From contig CM034113.1 in the NCBI GenBank assembly GCA_019914945.1, positions 6,118,850 through 6,182,849 of the forward strand: a stretch of DNA of 64,000 nt, in the 5' to 3' direction. Each line of letters opens with the position of its first letter. Positions within the stretch are counted from its first letter, which is position 1. This document shows positions 61,617 to 64,000 of this stretch, one piece after another. Under the pieces are notes generated by a model. It was not told the DNA's origin. It searched no databases and worked only from the letters and a program-made list of their open reading frames with translations. Source of the DNA: Typha latifolia (Eukaryota; Streptophyta; Magnoliopsida; Poales; Typhaceae). Both the position numbers and the translations under genes were made by a program.

Positions 61617-63360
61617 AGATAATCATTTAGATAATGATGTATTTAGTTTTATCCTTTATATTTTAGGATTTGGATTAATTTTTTTAGGTATATCTTTAAC
61701 TAAGAAAAGATATTAGAATCCTTATCCTAATAAGACTCTTATTATATTTTTTTTAGCTATAAAAAGGAGAGGCCTAGAAGAAAACCCGAAAGAGAGAGAG
61801 AGGAGTTGAGATAAAGGGTTGGGGTCCGAGAGGAAAAAAAAAGGAAAAAGGGCGTTGGTATTGTAGCACCGACGAATAAAAATATAAAATAGAAGGGTCA
61901 TCTCCTACTTCCTCTTCTTAATCTTTTCTACATCCTTACCTTATCGGAGTCACCATCATCGGATCTAGACATTGAGGAGCCGCGAGAGTGAGAGAACAAC
62001 ACCAAAAGCATCGCAGGTGGTGGTTTTGCCTTGCTTAGCATGTGGAGTAGAGATTTCAGTCATTTAATTTAGACTCAGGTAAGTGGGTTCACTCATTTAT
62101 TTATTTGATTTATTCCTCTTATACTTCGTACTTTTTATCAGATCACACATAATTCAGTGTGCAAATACATTATTATATTTCTATGTGCAAAATGTTTGAT
62201 TCAGTGCATTGCTATACTTCGTGAAAATAGCAAACTTTAATAATTGTGAATATCAATGGAAAAACATAACGAATTTTTGTTATGACTTTGTGAACAAACA
62301 CATACTAGATATTCTTCGTGCATATCCCCATAGTGACTCAAGTTTACTTTAAAGTCCAGAAAACAGACATATACCTAATCAGCATATGATCCATTTAGGT
62401 GATCTTAGCGCGATTAAAAAACCTTGAAGTCTAAGGAACAAACCTATACCTTATTAGTACATGATCCATTCAGGTGACTTTAACGTGATTAGATAACAAT
62501 CTAGGGGACAAATCTATTTATGATAAATATATAATCTATTTAGGCGACTCTGGTGTAGTTAGAGAACAGTCTCAAACTATATCAGAAATCTCTCAAAGGT
62601 AATTCTAATCTTTCTCTATAGTTAATGAAAGAGACAGGTTTCGTTTATCACATAGCAACGCCTCTTGGTTACTCTTAGAGAAAGAGATAGGATGCGTTTA
62701 TCACATAGTGACATCTTCTAGTGACCTTAATCGGATTAACTATAAAAAAATAACTTGAGCACATCTTATGGTAACTTTTAGTTGATATGGATCCTCGAAC
62801 ACAATCCCAATTGAGACATATGACATTAATATTAATATTGAGATAAATTCAGCATATTGACACGAAGCATGTTATCAGTTATGATTTACGCTATTATTAC
62901 CTATGCTGTTATTATTATTGTTGTTAAGAACATGCTTAATGAAATTATTATTTGATAGCGCTGGATTTAGATTTTATTTAAAGTTATCAATTTCAAATTT
63001 ATTTGGCTTTTGAGTGGATTCTACTCACTAAGCTTATGGCATCCCTCTTCTAATTTTAAGTTCTGGTCAACGTGGCGACTGAACGAGATGCACTGGGACC
63101 CACCTTCACTTAAGATTTTACTATTTTATCAATCGGTTGTATTAGACATTTTATTCTAAATCATCTGTTATTTTAGTTTGATTGGAGACACATTAGTGAT
63201 GACATTGGTCTTTTTATTATTGAATTATAGTTATTAGAGTTAGTTGTTCATAATTAAATTCTTGTCGTTTTGGGACTTCAAAAAATATTAATTAAGGATT
63301 TTTGTATCTCAAGTGTATTGAGATACATGACTAGTCGTGATTCTAATTTTGGATCGTGAC
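61617..63360 (+). mobile_element. Solo LTR (~1.74 kb) nested in the TIR element
   Basis: Has a promoter-like TATAAAAAGGAGAGGCC near 61758 and ends in ggatcgtgaca, a typical plant LTR 3' end. aagag occurs at the left edge (about 61613-61617) and again at 63361-63365, a likely 5-bp target duplication. No gag/pol and no second LTR, so it is probably a solo LTR. Internal tandem repeats: a ~75-bp unit with atgatccatt-aggtga (62390-62570) and one with gtttatcacatag (62641-62720). Confidence 0.6.
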
Positions 63361-64000
63361 AAAGAGTGAGAGATGGAGAAAGGAAGAGTGGAAGAGAAGA
63401 GCGTGAGAGACAGAGAGTGAAAGAGAGGAAGAGAGTGATATTTTTTACACCTGTCAAGGAAGAGTGGAAGAGAAGAGCGTGAGAGATAGAAAGTGAAAGA
63501 GAGGAAGAGAGTGAAATTTTTCTACACCTGTTAAAGAAGGGATGTGAGTTTTTTTCTTTTAATTTTTAAACTTAATATTTGAGTAATTTATTTTTATTTT
63601 TGTTATTTTTAGTTTTCAAGATTTTTTTTCTGTTATTTTAATAATTTATTAGACTTTTACGTAAAATATAGTCTAATACCGAAATACAATATTGGCGGCC
63701 AAAACAAACAATGCGTATCATTTTTCTTTTTTTTTCTTTTTCTTTGTACTCTTTTTTTTTTATACTTTTGGTGGCCGATCCCAATCCTAATCCTTATATT
63801 CCGAAACCTTGGTTTAAATGTAACTATCCCTAAAAACTTTCAAATATCATGTTCCATTACACTCCTTAATATGTTATAATTGCTATGAAATTATTGAACC
63901 CTTTTTTAAATGCCAATATGGTTAATTTTACATGAAAAATCATGAAATATTCCTAATACAATCCTTAAAATCCCTAATAAAATATATTAATTAGAACCTT

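Larger units (their letters stand above)
61225..63815 (-). mobile_element. GA-rich TIR-type element, copy 4, split by a solo LTR
   Basis: Left end aaggttccgaatttggctga; right end, read inverted, aaggtttcggaatataagga. These are imperfect terminal inverted repeats. Reading from the right end on the minus strand gives the same order as copies 1 and 2 (ttagactatattttacgtaa, GA-rich core, gaaactagttt tail). The element is interrupted at 61617-63360 by an LTR. Without it, it would be about 850 bp. Confidence 0.68.

Noticed and set aside
1..64000. CRISPR array or bacterial operon
   Set aside because: No regularly spaced identical repeats and no operon-like gene spacing; the window is plant nuclear DNA.

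Overview
This is nuclear DNA from a flowering plant. It has long AT-rich intergenic DNA, many-exon genes with GT..AG introns, nested transposons and plant-specific families: a malectin-like/LRR receptor kinase, a WVD2-like TPX2 protein and an AZG purine permease. The GC-rich, single-exon AZG gene beside AT-rich neighbours suggests a monocot. That is an inference, and the species cannot be read from the sequence.

Layout. 1-7442 (minus): the 5' five exons of an amidase-family gene. Intron 1 (4.9 kb) holds an old LTR-retrotransposon with both LTRs, and a broken Copia gag lies in the DNA after exon 5. 7443-12400: intergenic, with a dead LINE 3' end, a GA-rich tract and unassigned DNA. 12475-20051 (plus): three dispersed paralogs of a small plant-specific Cys/His family, separated by a 290-bp AT-rich tandem duplication, a 1.6-kb foldback element and a Ds-like hAT element. 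21214-30868 (minus): a complete 15-exon receptor kinase that reads through all junctions to 920 codons. 33910-35493 (minus): AZG2-like purine permease. 35600-40546: intergenic with several MITE-like foldbacks. 40547-44960 (minus): complete 8-exon WVD2-like/TPX2 gene, 499 codons. 45964-46269 (minus): a small secreted-peptide candidate. 47647-60138 (minus, 5' end outside the window): the C-terminal nine exons of a KLHDC4-type kelch gene, whose introns carry a dead hAT transposase, a minisatellite and copies of a GA-rich terminal-inverted-repeat family. One copy, at 61225-63815, is split by a solo LTR.

The genes form no pathway or operon. They are an ordinary set of single plant genes: metabolism, signalling, transport, cytoskeleton and kelch scaffold. 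Most novelty lies in the mobile-element architecture, the uncharacterised Cys/His family and the small secreted peptide. Exon boundaries were set by hand from reading frame, splice consensus and remembered family conservation, with no transcript evidence.
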